The notes: generated by a model from the letters alone, not told the origin. 64,000 nucleotides of DNA from Tretioscincus oriximinensis (GCA_022410635.1 JAJVDF010000209.1:1278979-1342978), one strand, 5' to 3'; shown: positions 34,946 to 47,914, counted from the stretch's first letter. A program made the numbers and translations.

Positions 34946-36074
34946 ACATTATTATGGTCTTACCTTCCACTGTCTCACAAAACCTGCCCAAATTCTCATG
35001 ACACTGCCCCTTCTTCTCATCCTCTATCACCCCCTTTGCTTTTCCCTTCAATCTTTCCCAGCATCAGAGTTCCTTTTCAATGAGCCCTACCTTAATGTTT
35101 ATTTATATTTATTTCCTAAGGAGCGAACATCTTTTGCTTTTATGGGTGTAATCACTGTCTGCAGTAATATTTGACGGGAAGTGATAGAACAAATCACCAA
35201 AATCTTTGTGTGTGTTTTTTTAGCTTCAAGACAGTCTTTGTACCAACTTCTTTTATCTTCATAATTTTCTGTCATCAGAGTGTGTACCTGAGGTTGCTTA
35301 TATTTTCCCCAAGAGCCTTGTCCATATTTTCATTCATCCAGTCTAGCATTTCATGCAATTTACTCTGTATATAAGTTTAAATAGGTTAACAATATACTTC
35401 TTTCCTAATCAGTTGTCCTGTGTTTGTCTCTATCTATTGTTTTTCATCTATACCCAATTCCTAAGACATAGAAAAAATGACCTGGTACTCCCACATCTGG
35501 GATTTATGGTGAAGGGTGGGATATAAATTTCTACAAAAACAATCTAGATAAATAAATTTTCTTATAAAATTCTCCTATGTATTCTGCCCCCCTTTCTTGT
35601 GTATGTGTTAATTCTAAAACATNTTATAAGTCTTCATATAATTGACCTCATTCAAAGTCTTTGGGGTCAGTGACTGGGACATAGATTTGAAATAATTTGT
35701 TGCTGAAAGGTTTGCATTAGATTTGAACAAAAATCATTCTGTCACTTTCAATTTATATTCAAGTACAGTTTTTCTCATCTCTTTATTGACTATGAGATCT
35801 ATTTCATTCCTTTGAAGGGATTCCTGTTTATTCAGTTTATTTTACTGCAGTTCACCGACTCTCAAGATATCAATATTTAATTGTGCCTTCTCATGCTTAA
35901 CTGTTCCTTTCCTTGGTTCATAGATCTTTCATTCCTGACTCCTATACAATATTATTATTATTTATAATATGGGATTTTTCATTCACCATCAAACACATCT
36001 ATTTCTTATTTTTGCATAGTTACTTCACTCTTTCTGGAGCTGCTTGTAGTTGCTTTCCACTCCTCTTCAGTCAT
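34946..36074. other. Unique sequence with two possible LINE tails
   Basis: A tail-like GAAGGGTGGGATATAAATT occurs at about 35510, and a similar GGGTGGGCAGAGTATAAATC near 36090 lies just beyond. No coding part could be aligned upstream of either. Confidence 0.4.
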
Positions 36075-36150
36075 GTATTACTCACCTGTGGGGTGGGCAG
36101 AGTATAAATCAAAGAGTAAGTAGATAGGTAAGTTAGTAAGTAAGTATTAG

Positions 36151-36206
36151 TAAACGTATTAGATATCAATCCAAATGTAAGTAAATGTATTAGATATCAA
36201 TCCAAA
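36151..36206. repeat. Tandem duplication, 31-bp period
   Basis: TAAACGTATTAGATATCAAT at 36151 recurs at 36182 with one substitution. GTAAGT-like units precede it. Confidence 0.85.
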
Positions 36207-36274
36207 AAACTAATCTTCAGAGGGTTTAGGGGGAACAGAGCAAGCCATGACCAAACAAAAGCTCATCCTCCATT

Positions 36275-36324
36275 TTAAATGCCACTGACAATTCTGTCAA
36301 ATGCTGATCATCAGTGGCATTTAA
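36275..36324. repeat. Perfect 14-bp inverted repeat, 22-bp loop
   Basis: TTAAATGCCACTGA (36275-36288) is the exact inverse of TCAGTGGCATTTAA (36311-36324). The right arm touches the tail of the SINE that follows. Confidence 0.9.
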
Positions 36325-36632
36325 GAAGAAGAACTTGGTTCTTATACTCCACTTTTCTCACCTTTCAAAGGGACTCAAAGCAGCTTACAAGGATATATTT
36401 TGCCCAAAGGCTTACATTCTATCTTCCCCACCAGGCCATGGTGGTTCCCATGTATCTACTTGCAGTCAGTTGCAATTTCTTGCAATTCATGCTTTTGAAT
36501 AGCAGGGTTGGCTAGAGCTACAGGCTAGTGTAAGGTGCTCACCCCNCCCCACGTCCCACACAGGGCTTCGAAACCCCATCTCCCAGGCGAGAGATGAATT
36601 CCTAAGCGACTGAGCTATNCGTGCTATGGTGG
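36318..36632 (-). mobile_element. Second tRNA-derived SINE type, about 315 bp
   Basis: In the minus direction it starts with a tRNA-like head, passes through about 200 bp of unrelated body and ends in GTAAGCTGCTTTGAGTCCC and a tail with repeated TTC. This tail differs from that of the SINE at 6271-6514, so it probably depended on another LINE. Only one copy is seen here. Confidence 0.65.
36552..36622 (-). tRNA. tRNA-like SINE head or tRNA pseudogene
   Basis: On the minus strand, ATAGCTCAGTCGCTTAGG resembles an A box and D arm. CATCTC and GAGATG flank a TCGCCTGG loop as an anticodon arm would. GGGTTTCGAAGCCC resembles a B box and T arm. The acceptor stem does not close well and the element continues past it, so it is better read as the SINE's promoter head than as a working tRNA. 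Confidence 0.5.
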
Positions 36633-36789
36633 ATGCTGTGTTTGGGTGATTGTGTTACAATCTCAATGTCCAATATCTACGTTTTGTTGTAAACTTTTCA
36701 TTTTGATCTTCTGTATAATTCAAATAGTTACTGTTCACCACTGAATATACTGAAAGTTCTTTATTGTATAGAAAACTAGCTCAGGTGCA

Positions 36790-36875
36790 ACTGGTGGGTC
36801 ACTATGTGAGACAGAATGCCAAACTGGATGGCCAGTGCCCCAATTCAGTCTGGCTCCTCTTGTGTCCTTATGTAT
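36790..36875 (+). mobile_element. CR1 LINE 3' terminus, sense
   Basis: CACTATGTGAGACAGAATGC, AACTGGATGG and CAATTCAGTCTGGCTCCTC ending CTTATG are the sense form of the CR1 end. Confidence 0.75.
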
Positions 36876-38337
36876 CACTTTTTACTAAGCTCGATAATAT
36901 TAAACAAAATATTTAACTCACTGACACTGGAGGAACAAAATGTTCTAGTCTTAGCATTTCATGATCATGAGCAGAAGGTTTTCAAGGAAACTTGCAAAAC
37001 CGTGACTGAAGCAAGGCCAAGACTCATTTTTCAGGGCAATTGTGAAACAATAGTTTCCATCTGTTTCATCTGAATTACTGGTTGTTTCATATAATCTATC
37101 TCAATCATACCTTACTCTTAATAATTAAGCTATTAAAACAAAATTGACTTTCTGCAAACAATATTGCCTTTGTGTCTTGAAATAACCTACCTACTCTTCA
37201 GTGTGTGTGCTTTAAGGTTGCTATTCAGAAAATACAGCCTTGTACAATGAGATTGCTGTTTATTATTTGTGCTCCTAACAGGCAAAACATTGATTTCATT
37301 GAAATGAAGCAAACTGCTTAGTCACTAACACAACAAGGATTCTCTGGATGGGTAGAATCTGCATTTCTTTAAAATAAAACCACATTGTCTAAATTTCTAA
37401 CATTGATAACCAATTATAAAGTCCTTAGGGGCAAACATCTACAAGATGCCTGAAATGAATTCATGCTATAGAAGGCCTGTTTCAGTAAGAACTGACGCCA
37501 AACATTCTCTTTAGCTTATCACTCAATCTATTATTCTTCAGAGATTACAGAAATAGGGTTTGAAAAGGTTATTGCAAGGACAAGCTGTCAACTTGGACAA
37601 AGAAAAGCTGGGGATTTATTATTTCTAACTTCTTTTCACAAAGCACTAGATTATAGTGATGACTGATGGACTACTTCTGCAAGGGAAGTCAGGAAAGGAC
37701 AAGATTCCTTTCAGTAGCCTTGCTTTGGTCTTTGCTGTCCCAAATGTTGTACATGAGGATTAAAGCAAAGCCTCCCACAAGTTTCTCCCTTTCCTACATC
37801 CTGGTAATCCTCTGCTACTGCCATATTTGCAAGGCAATGGCACCATCTTTATTTAACCTTCTTCAGGGCTGGATGGAGCCATGAGGAGGAACTTTTCACA
37901 AAGANCAAAAAACCCTTGATACCAAGTAGAACCTTTCTTAAAACAGTCCAACTAGAAACTTCAGAAGGGGGAATGTTTTGTTCCCAATCATTGAAAGATT
38001 TACATTAGTTTCGAGGGCTGACCCATTCTTCTTAGCCAGCACTCAGGTCTAGGTCAGCAGAGCTTCCTGAGTGTAGACTGCTGTATCACAACCCAGCTAC
38101 AACCCATTCCAGCAAGAGATGGATTGCTATGTACACTGTGTGAAACAGTATAGGTATCTGAAAGTGAAAAAAGAGTATACTTCTGATTCTTTAATGCATG
38201 TTGAGTTATGACCATGTTTCTTTAGATTGAAAATTTCCTTATCTTACCCAACTTCAGACATTATTGGAGAAAACAGCTTATCTAGACATTCCCAGTTTTG
38301 GTAAAGTTTATCAGGAAAGGATGGGGGCAAAATAGCA
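36876..38337. other. Unique sequence, no feature seen
   Basis: No gene or repeat. A 72-codon plus-strand frame at 37666-37884 has no recognisable family. Confidence 0.5.
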
Positions 38338-38800
38338 GTTTTTGATATCATTGAGCGTAATATCCTGCTGGAGCAGCTTTGGCAAATAGGATTACAGTGC
38401 ATCTCTCTGCATGGTAGGTTTCAGAAAGAAACAAAGGAGGATTTTTGTTCAATGCCCCAGATTTTGTTTTNTGACATTTCCCAGTGATCACTTTTGTTTC
38501 CCATGTCTTTCCATGGGAGAGAACATCAAAAGTTTTGGGTATGTCTTTAGCGCGATGACACTCAAAACTTTTTCTCTATTCTTTTTTTAGTCAAAAGAGG
38601 CAGTTCAAGAAGTTGATCATTGCCTGGATGTAGTAATGGGATGAATGTGGGCCAATAAATTGAAACTGAATCCATATCATGCAGATTCCTGAGTAAAAAT
38701 CAAAAAGGGGACCCTGTATTCAGGGATGGGTTTAATTATCCCAGAAAGAACANATTAATTGTCTGGGAGTGCTTCTGGATTTATCACTGTCATCTGAGCC
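38338..38800 (+). mobile_element. L2-like LINE, strongly decayed RT region
   Basis: TTTTTGATATCATTGAGCG and TATCCTGCTGGAGCAGC correspond to the FD...NILLEQL region of L2 reverse transcriptase. About 250 bp later, GTGGGCCAATAAATTGAAAC corresponds to NKLK of the post-palm motif. The YxDD region between them is deleted or unrecognisable. Its right limit is uncertain. Confidence 0.7.
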
Positions 38801-39629
38801 TGCATCTGAAGCAACGGAGCCTTTTAGCAACTGGATTGCTGACTATGTGCAACCACATGTGGCAGATTCACCTTGATATCACCATAGAGGTAGAAATTTG
38901 TTGTCTGATGCAGCCTGACTACTAAGTGCCAATGGCAGCCATTAATGCCTCCCTTCATCTCCAAATGGTTTACCAGCATCCCCTATTTTTTTAAAAAAAC
39001 AAATAACAGTAATTCCAAGTTATATTAGCAGAGAAATCTAGAAACATTCATAGAAGNAACAACGAAAGAGATTCAGATTAATCCCAAACTCTAAGCATTG
39101 TAACTGGCGAACAATGCACCAACACAAAAACCACTGAACCCCTTGACCTGTCCAACTGAAGTCAAATACATCAGCTTATCTGTAAAGCACAATGTGGTGG
39201 ACACAAGTCTAAAAATCTAATCAGTAAAATGAATTATTGCTATGAACTTGAATAGAACTAATTTCCACTAGTAGCCTGCTCAAAGTCAGAGTGCTATTTA
39301 TGGGCTTATATACTGATGAGTAATATACTGCCAATTTTCAGCCAAAGAAGCACAAGCAATTTGTACAGTATTTATAGTTTCTCTTGTATGAGAAAACTGT
39401 GCTTCTGTTTAAAAGTCCACATGCATTGTATAAATGCATGTGAGTACTGATGCTTTAAGATTATGCCTGGAAATCTGGAAAACGGGTGCACAAAAAGACA
39501 CCATAGAATGAGGAAATTTGAGTGTGCGTTCCCTGTCCCCAGAGGAACTGTTTCCATAGGCTCAGTAATGTGTTATAGGGATCTGCTACAACACATCTAC
39601 AACACATTAAATGTAANAGATCCCTAAAA
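38801..39629. other. Unique sequence, no feature seen
   Basis: No recognisable gene. A weak inverted pair around AGGGATCT and AGATCCCT occurs at 39575-39627. Confidence 0.45.
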
Positions 39630-39968
39630 CTTGATATCAAAACTTTTTTTAACACAAACAATTAATTAGTTAGAAAATTTGACTATGAAGAGGAGAGATT
39701 TGGGGAAGGCTGTCATAAAGACCCAATATTGAGGCCTTTGCAAACAGGACCACAGTCTCAAGCTCACCCTGGTGCTCTCCGTTTTACTATATTTGATTAT
39801 AGACTCCCATGCATGTAGGTGGTGGTAGTGAAACCCAAGGTTCTTTTTCCAAAAACGAAGCTTGTCCATTTTTTGGGTCTTTATGACAGCCTTCCCCAAA
39901 TCTCTCCTCTTCATAGTCAAATTTTCTAACTAATTAATTGTTTGTGTTAAAAAAGTTTTGATATCAAG
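39630..39968. repeat. Large inverted repeat, arms about 96 bp, nearly identical
   Basis: The left arm 39630-39725 and right arm 39874-39968 are inverted copies that I can align without a substitution, with one length difference in a T/A run (7 versus 6). The 148-bp interior is unrelated to the arms. The outer ends are CTTGATATCAAAAC and its inverse. No target duplication was seen. The minus-strand 84-codon frame crossing it is incidental. Confidence 0.93.
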
Positions 39969-40640
39969 TGACTAACCAAGGACAGAATAGGCAAATAGGA
40001 AATAGGAAATCAAAACATCTAGGAAAAAAGCAAAGGATTGTTTCCATGTAAAGGAAAAATGTGGATTGAGGGATTATGTTCCAGTTACTGAGCAGAGATT
40101 TGTTTGTTGCTCCTCCTATGTTATTTTTCTCTCATCCAAAAATGAAAAAAAACCAACCCTCTATTTTGTATAATGACATATTTAGGTCAAATCCATCCAC
40201 CTATGATAGGACAGGATCATTGCCAGAACTCCAGATCTTAGAGTCTTCCTCACACACATATCCACACAAAATGATTATCAAAGCAACCCAAACATGAATT
40301 TTCAAAAACACAGGAAATAATCCCAGAAATCAGTCCTTTTTTGTGTCTCTGGAAATAGACCCATGCTATTTGGCCTTGAAGATGCCCTTTAGATTAAATT
40401 TGAACTAACTGCATTGGTGACAGACCATAAAAGCAGAAAAAAATAAAATTGAGATGCCTTATTAGCTAAAATGGCTTGCAAAAAAGTAGCTTATGTTAGT
40501 CATATCACATTTAATAGGCATTTGTAAATAATAAAGCACATCTCATATTACAACATAACATAGTGGAGCTGCTTCTTTTGTGATGTTAATGAAGATAAAC
40601 TGCTTGACTTCCATGAGAATCTTGAATACAGATTATTTCA
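39969..40640. other. Unique AT-rich sequence, no feature seen
   Basis: No recognisable gene or repeat. Confidence 0.5.
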
Positions 40641-40812
40641 GATCCTTTCTGCATTGGGCCTTATTCTGTATTATCCCAGAATAGAGATCTGATATTCAAA
40701 TACTAACGTAATACTAGGGTAGGCAAGAGGGATCTTCCTTAATCTACATCATCATAGGGGTGGCAAGTTCCCCTTCCCAATATAATTTAGAATAANGTCC
40801 ACTACAAAAAGA
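40641..40812. repeat. Palindromic repeat family P1 copy
   Basis: It begins GATCCTTTCTGCATTGGGCC and TTATTCTGTATTATCCCAG, and returns as CCAATATAATTTAGAATAA with a final CTACAAAAAG. The centre has diverged. Confidence 0.6.
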
Positions 40813-40884
40813 AGTACAAATTCATTAGATTCTGTCTAACATCCTACCCATTCCACCATACATCTCTCTTTTTCTATCCTGGTC

Positions 40885-41098
40885 TTTCTTCACAGAAAAG
40901 GAGCTAGCAGCAATTTGAGACTAACTTGAGAAAAGTGGGTGGCATAAGCTTTCATAGACAGGTCTACTTCTTCAGTAGACGTGTCTACGAAAGCTTATGC
41001 CACCCACTTTTCTCAAGTTAATCTCAAAGTGCTGCTAGCTCCTTTGCTGGACTTTCTACTAGACTAACATGGCTATTTCTCCGAAATTTCTTCACAGA
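40885..41098. mobile_element. Inverted-duplicated repeat with 12-bp flanking duplication
   Basis: Arms of 71 bp (40898-40968 and 40974-41044) are inverted copies differing at four positions around the 5-base loop TCTTC. A 42-bp unpaired right extension contains AGACTAACATGGCTATTTCT. The whole is flanked by TTTCTTCACAGA at 40885-40896 and 41087-41098. The words GGCATAAGCTTTC and GACTAACATGGCT belong to an interspersed repeat I recall from other amniotes but cannot name. The missing left extension suggests truncation on insertion. Confidence 0.82.
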
Positions 41099-44000
41099 GT
41101 TCTTAATCTTTCGCTGCCACATGGCAAATGTTTGTAATGTGAATTCTTATGAATCTAGTCTCAGATAAATATTGCTATAGTAGTAAGTATCTGTAGCCTG
41201 GGTTGACTGCATATATAGGAAACTATCTTCTATATAGTTTGAGCACCATTGGTAGATTTACAGTTGATCAAACACAGGCAGGGGTCACACTGCTGGATCC
41301 AAATACTTCTGGTTAGCTGTACATTGGCTTTGAAATAACAGGCAGCATTCCTCAGCAGCAAGGTTTTGAAGATGATGTGTGGGTAAATTTGCCACATTGT
41401 CCCCAAAGCACATGCTTCTTGCAACTATGCCTATGCTCATACAAATCCAGTCTATGCGCATAGGTACTAGTGTTTAATCCATATCAAGCAGTATTAATAG
41501 AAATGTAAACCACATTTATCTACATCTAATCCAGTTTTGCAGACACCAGTCTGATCTGGATTAATATTAGGCTCATGCAGACAATGTGGACTAGTGAGTT
41601 GCTTAAACTGAATAGCCTTTCTCTGTCAGAGTAAAATAAAGTGAGGTAGGTATGATTAGAAAATAAATCTATAGTAAGAATAGAATACAAGTGGGAGAGG
41701 GAGAAGGGAAGAAGAGGATTTCAAAACACTCTTTTTGACTGCCAGCTTTGGGTCCTGCATCTTTGTGCCCAGAGTCACGTTGAAAGCCACCACTGATGAC
41801 AAAGCGAATGGGGAGGAGGACTACATGAGAACAGGTCACACTAACCCTTAAGATATATTATTGGCAGAAGTTAATGGATGGCCTTAAATTGCTTAAATTG
41901 NAGCGGCATCTGCCAAACGAGAGATGATAGTGCCCCAATCTTTCAGTTAAACAAATAAAAATCAGTAGGCAGGAAGAGGACACAANGTGTACTCTCTAAT
42001 TCATTTCCATAATTGATGGTCTGGCTCAAGGTAGTTTTCCTGATTAAAAAGTTCCTTGATTAGTTTCTATGACAACAGCATTCCTTTAGAGATGTACTTT
42101 TATTAAAGTTCTGTCTTCAGTCAACGAGAAATATTACCCCAAAATTCAAGCAGTGTCAAATTTCAGGTGGTCATTTGACTAATATACTTTTTAAGATACA
42201 TGCCTGTGAGGAATGCCATAGAACCATTTAGTCTTGACAATAACTCCATTCAGCATTCTGGCTGTACAAAAGGATGGATGAATTTAGAAAAAATAAAAAA
42301 TATTTCTCATCATTTGGAGGCAAATAGTTTTTGTTCTATTCATATGAATTCAACGCATCTGATACATCTGCTCAAATGATTTTCCTGATATATCCAGTAT
42401 ACTNATTTGTCTACAATATCAATTATTACCTGTTTCATTACTGAAAACATTTGAAATAAAGATGTGGATTGCCAAGTCAGAAGCTGTTAAAATGGGGCAA
42501 AGCAAAATGTGTCACAGAAAGAAAACTCAAAGACGGATATACTTTATTTTAGGAAAATGGAATCTTGTTTGCACTTCCTTTTTTGTTTTTACTCTGTTGA
42601 TCTTCTACAAGCATCGGAATTGTACAACAGTATTTCCTGCTTTGGAAATAAATGGTGTAACTGACATTATATAAACATTTAAAATGAGATTAAAGACAAT
42701 GTCAAACAATAACAGTGGCAGCAGTGGTCATTAAAGGTGTAATTAGACATATTTAAAAAGGCACCCTTTGGGTGAGGTTGAATTAAAATGACAACATTGT
42801 TTTGCTTTCATTTACCATTCTTGACATCTGTCAGTATGCTTTTTGGATCAGTATCATTTATCCATCAAAAGAGACAACCCAAGTAGTTTGGCTTCGCTCC
42901 CCTTTTTGCCATGCTGAGATCCAGTTGGGAGAGCAAATCCCTCAGTCTTGCACCTGCCACTCACTCATCGGAAATTCTGACTACTTGGATTTCACAGCAC
43001 TAAAGATATCTCCTTCTTTAATCTTGGTTGTATGAAAAACATAAGCAAAGAGGCATGATGTTTCCACCATGAGAGTACAAGTGGCCAATGAATGGACAAC
43101 ACCTGCAGTCAGGATAGTTTTCTGACTTGAAAGTGAATATAAGTGTTAGTGCAGCAGAATAAGATAGGTTCTCATATAATCCTATGGTGTTTTGGACACT
43201 TTATTCTTGGAAATCATGGCAAAACACCTTGTCTTCTTCTCCTTCACCCATAACCCTCTTTGTGCTACCTCCTTGGCTGCCCGCTTTCTGTTTCAATTTC
43301 TCTACAATCCAGTGTGAGTTAACCCAACAAAAACCTGGATCAGAAATCTCATAGTGTTATTGGTCAGCTGCTACTTCCTAATGGTTAATCTTGTTCATTT
43401 ATATATCTGTCCTATATCAATTATTTCATGTCATGTTATTTTATCACCAGCATTAACTTTGTTATCTATATTCAAAGATGCTCTTAAATCACTGCAATAT
43501 ATGAAATCAATAAAAATGCTACTGACAGCANCTGGGACAGAGGTTTCCCACAGTGGAAGTCAACAACCAACCTTTATTGAGAAAAATGTGAAATTGTACC
43601 ATCAGTGATCTTTTAGCATTTCCATGTGTTAAGGTTCAGAACTTCGAAGCAGCTTACAATTATATAGACAAATGGGCTCTCCTCACAGTTGCACAAAATG
43701 ACATACTTCTCAAACTGAGAATTTGCATTTGTCCTCATTTCAAAATAGACATCAATACCATTCTGGGACATGTGGCAATCCAGTTTTAAAAGGGCCCACA
43801 ATTTTGTTATAAGCATCAAAGGCCCACATCACTCCAAATAGATTCAGAAATACATTAAAATAATGCATCCCAACATGCTTTCAACAAAATCCCTGCCTAA
43901 CCCTTGGTAACCAGTTTCCATGGCAGCTGCCAATAACTATAGTTCTGAGATGGAATTAGCAACATCACATACATAATTATTTGCAATGTAAAAATTAGTA

Positions 44001-44107
44001 ACTTTCTGGTTCTTCATAACAGCACTATGCTAAATATGAATTTTATTTTTATTATTGTGTTCATTGTATATATTTTTGTACTGATTACTTTTTTATTACT
44101 TTGTGAG
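41099..44107. other. Mostly unique sequence; one weak dispersed repeat
   Basis: 41560-41625 (CATGCAGACAATGTGGACTA) resembles 52660-52725 (GTGCAGACAATGTGGATTAC), suggesting a low-copy repeat. No gene is recognised. Confidence 0.45.
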
Positions 44108-44268
44108 CTTACACTTTTTTTAACCTGGCCTTTGGTTGAAGAAATGTCATCTTTCCCACATCTAGATATTGTTGTTTTAATATGTCAATTTTGTATTTTT
44201 GCTTTTATTGTTGATTTCTGAGAGCTTCAGGTATAGGGCAGGGTATAAGTATGTAAGCAATAAATTAT
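44108..44268 (+). mobile_element. L2-like LINE 3' UTR and tail
   Basis: AACCTGGCCTTTGGTTGAAG, then a T-rich UTR, then TTCAGGTATAGGGCAGGG and TATAAGTA align with 5620-5770 of the better copy. Confidence 0.82.
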
Positions 44269-44688
44269 TTCTAAAATTATTTATACAAATAACATTTGCG
44301 TAATTGCATTATGAAGTCAGTTGTATGCCACATTGACACTTTCCTCCCCAAGATTCATCATGAGCTGAGAAAAAGATTTTGAGGAAAGAAATTCAACCCA
44401 GGACACAAACTTTACCTCATTTGTTTGACTTTCATACAGTCTTTACTGCAAAAAGTCACCACAGCCTTCAGATGACAAATACATAAACTCAGTCTTGAGC
44501 CTTCGGTTTTCTTCTCTTCCTTCCCTGCAACCATGAAGCTCTTAGAAGACCTCTTTGTTTCCTCAAGGTAGAACTTTGGATCACTTGAGACAAAAAGAGG
44601 TAATTACACGTAGATCTCATGGTTTCCTCTTGCCCTGAATCAGGTGTGGGTGGAAATCATGGGATTAATTGCATGAGTGCCAGTTTGT

Positions 44689-44717
44689 TTTATTATCATG
44701 CCACTTGTGGCATGATA
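44689..44717. repeat. Perfect 12-bp hairpin
   Basis: ATTATCATGCCA and TGGCATGATAAT pair perfectly around a CTTG loop. No T-run follows and no gene precedes it, so a terminator is not proposed. Confidence 0.85.
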
Positions 44718-45077
44718 ATCGTGTGCATATGACTTTGTTTGTTAGCTGATTTCCAGTTATCTACAAGTGAAATAATAAAATGAGTTAGTAGACAACAAAT
44801 AAGTATTGCAATTATAGGATATTACCTTACTATCCTGTTACTTTGTTAGGAACATCATATTTCTATCTGGCATTCCCATTACAATCCTGGGAGAATCAGA
44901 CATTATGCTACTAAGTGCCTATGAACAGCCTAACAAGATTATGTAGCTTTCCAAGGACATTTCACTAGTTTCTCTGATCCCATTATATGATTATTAATAT
45001 ATCTGTCCTTTCCTACTTTGGACACTAAGAAAAATAACTTTAAAAGATATATTCTGCTCAAAGACACAGAAGACATT

Positions 45078-45380
45078 AAAGAACATAAGAAGAGCTCTGC
45101 TGAATTGGAGCAGAGCCCATCTAGTCAAGCATTCTGTCTCACACACTAGCCCACCAATTGCACCTGGGCAGCCTCAAGCAAAAGAAGGCAAATCTTCACC
45201 TGTTTTAGACTCTGTGCAAGTGGTACTTCAAGAACACTGCCTGTTGCTCCATCCCAGAGACAGCACCAAGAAATCCATCCCGGTACCCTTGGTTTCCATA
45301 AACTTGCCCAATCCTGTGCTAAAGCCACCCAGGCTGCTAGCTACCACCATCTCCTCTGGAAGTAAATTCCACAGACTCTA
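45078..45380 (-). mobile_element. CR1 LINE 3' fragment
   Basis: AAAGAACATAAGAAGAGC, then ATTCTGTCTCACACACTAGC and GCTAGCTACCACCATCTCC, then GGAAGTAAATTCCACAGAC, match the other minus-strand CR1 copies. Confidence 0.85.
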
Positions 45381-47914
45381 TCCATTTTTCCATCCCAGCT
45401 AGTCTACAAAGCTGATCATTCTTTCATCTTCAATCCTATATTCATGTATGTTCAGGATACCCTTAGTCTCTTCTCTAATAGTGAATAAAATTTACAAAGA
45501 AACCGAAGAAACTCACTAAACTGGGTGTCAAAATTGATATAATTTTGGAAAGAAATGCTTTTGCACTCCCAGACTACATGCCTGTTCTGATTATTTTCTA
45601 ATAACTTTTGCAAGCTAATTCTGTTCAATTTACTGAGTAAGTCAGTATCCAGAACATGAAAAAGAGTGCTACAAGTAACACATACTCTGCATAGCATCCA
45701 GAATTTCATTAATTCTGCCAGTCCTGAAAATACAAGTTTATGTGAATCATCTCCTTATGAAAAGAAGGCCATACTACCAAAACCTNATACTTTTGGCCCA
45801 GCTCAGCAATTAATATAATCTTGAAAAGCAACCTGTAGAATTTATAGATACCATATCATGATTGCACAACTAACAAAAGCATCTTGAGTTTCATCCAGAT
45901 GTCGCTTATTAACCCCATTGTACTTGGATATTCTGGAATATTGCACTTTTATTATGGAATATTGATGCTTTATTGCAAATAACCATTATAGCAGAACAAA
46001 TGGCATCTATATGCAGTTCAAGATGTCTTTATTGGAACTCCAAAATGGCAATTTCTCCTTAACTGCTGTAAGGACTCCAGGGTGCCTCTAATACTGAGAG
46101 GATTTGTCAGAGTGTCCAAATGATAGTTGCCAAGCATTTGACTCTGAGATGCCCTATTAGGGGCCCTCACCTCGATAAAGTAAGCTATAGGAAATTTAAA
46201 GACTGCTGTGCTTGTACGTGGAAAAGAAGGACATCGTCCACACAGAGGCATGTAAGTTTGGATATAAGACATATCTGATGATAATAGAGTCAGGAAACAG
46301 GCTTCTTAGATGCCTTCCTGGAATGGAATGAGGTCTAATACAGAAAGGACCAAAGGAATAGGTTTAACAAAGCAAGTTTTTACATCAGAAAAAAGTCAAC
46401 CCAAAAAGCTCTTTGCCTTTGCATCTAAAACAGTACCAAATGCTTATTTGGGATTTCTCCAGCCTCTTACTATGACAGGACCTGAATTTGGAAGTTAAAA
46501 TCATTGTAACAGGAGAGGGAGCTCTCACTGCATCATTCAAGGAACAAGGGAAAGCAAAAATACATTTGTCATAGATAACTCGATGATGATGATGATGATG
46601 ATGATGATAATAACAACAATAAATATTTTCCTACAAAGTAAAATATTTGTGAAAAAGATAATTTTCACTTCCTAAGGAAATCCAAAAAATATATAACCGT
46701 ATGCTAAGTGAAAGCTATTTTGTATAACCAATAACCAAGAAAGCCAAACCAGAGTTAAGTATGAAGAGTGTAGGGATTTTAAGGAAAGAGATCTTACATA
46801 ACAGGATCATATTTTCTGAGAAGCTTATTCCACTGATTTAAAACCACTTTGGAAAAAAATACATCCAAGACTAGTTTTATCATTCCAACCACCTACTATT
46901 AGTGAAATTGTTAATGGAGTAAAAGATTCTGTAGGGTTTCAAATAAAAATGATATTTTATTCTGACCACACACAGGATCATCAGGAGTGCCTTTATATGA
47001 TGTATATGCTTCCATTATTGTCTAACATAAGCATATCACAGTAGTTCATCTCATGCTATTAGCATGATCACCACCATTTTATGAGGTAATACATAATCTC
47101 AGTGGAAATTGTCAAAGCATTCTATTAAAGATTAACTGATGGAAATAAAGCAATGTCCCAGGATCTTTTTTTGAAAGTTATCTGTCCATTTCAAGAAATA
47201 TTATGTACTTTAACAACCTTTCTACAAAATGTACAATTTATCAACAGAAATGATTGATACTCATAAATTGCAATGATTACAAACGTNAAATCTTATAGGC
47301 TTTTTAAAAGAAAGTTAACAGAAATAGTGGGGTGGATGGATTGTGCTTTTTCTGTAAAATAAGTCTATGTCTTTCCAAGGACAATGTTGCATTGATATAC
47401 CAGAGCAGCATGTGGGATAGGTTGAAAGGGGGGTTAAATCATTTTAAATCTCTCATCACTTAGGTTATGATTGCACAGGGTTGATTGGGGGCTTCCCTTT
47501 ACATAAGAGCCCCCCATCTGCAGATGCACTAAAAATAAGTGTATCTCACATTATGAAAAATAAGCTTCCTACATCATATGGTATCATTGTTTTTTGTGCT
47601 TGTCTCTCATTGGATTGGCAGTACAGTTTTGCATGGATCTGACTGCTGTGTGGCAGCAACAGGAATTTTGCTACAGAANCCTCCAAAGCCACCCAAATTA
47701 CTGATTTTGTTTCTTGGAAAGAATCATGCAACAGTTTGGGGGACAAAAATATTTAATATAGATATAGTATTTTATGTCTGTCTAATTTGTCCCAGCAGTG
47801 CCCTTAAACATGTGAATTATAACCTCTTTTTCTCTATAGATTCAAACTGATACCTAATAAATGCTCCCTTTCAGCTGTGATGCTCATAAACATATATGCT
47901 AAATAATGTTGCCA
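45381..47914. other. Unique sequence with one short microsatellite
   Basis: A (GAT)9 run lies at 46582-46608. No gene or larger repeat was recognised. Confidence 0.5.

Noticed and set aside
34716..35051. Asn-rich and Leu-rich frames
   Set aside because: They are read-throughs of the TTA/TTG microsatellite and flanking LINE pieces.
44689..44717. Rho-independent terminator
   Set aside because: The hairpin is strong but has no T-run and the window is eukaryotic.
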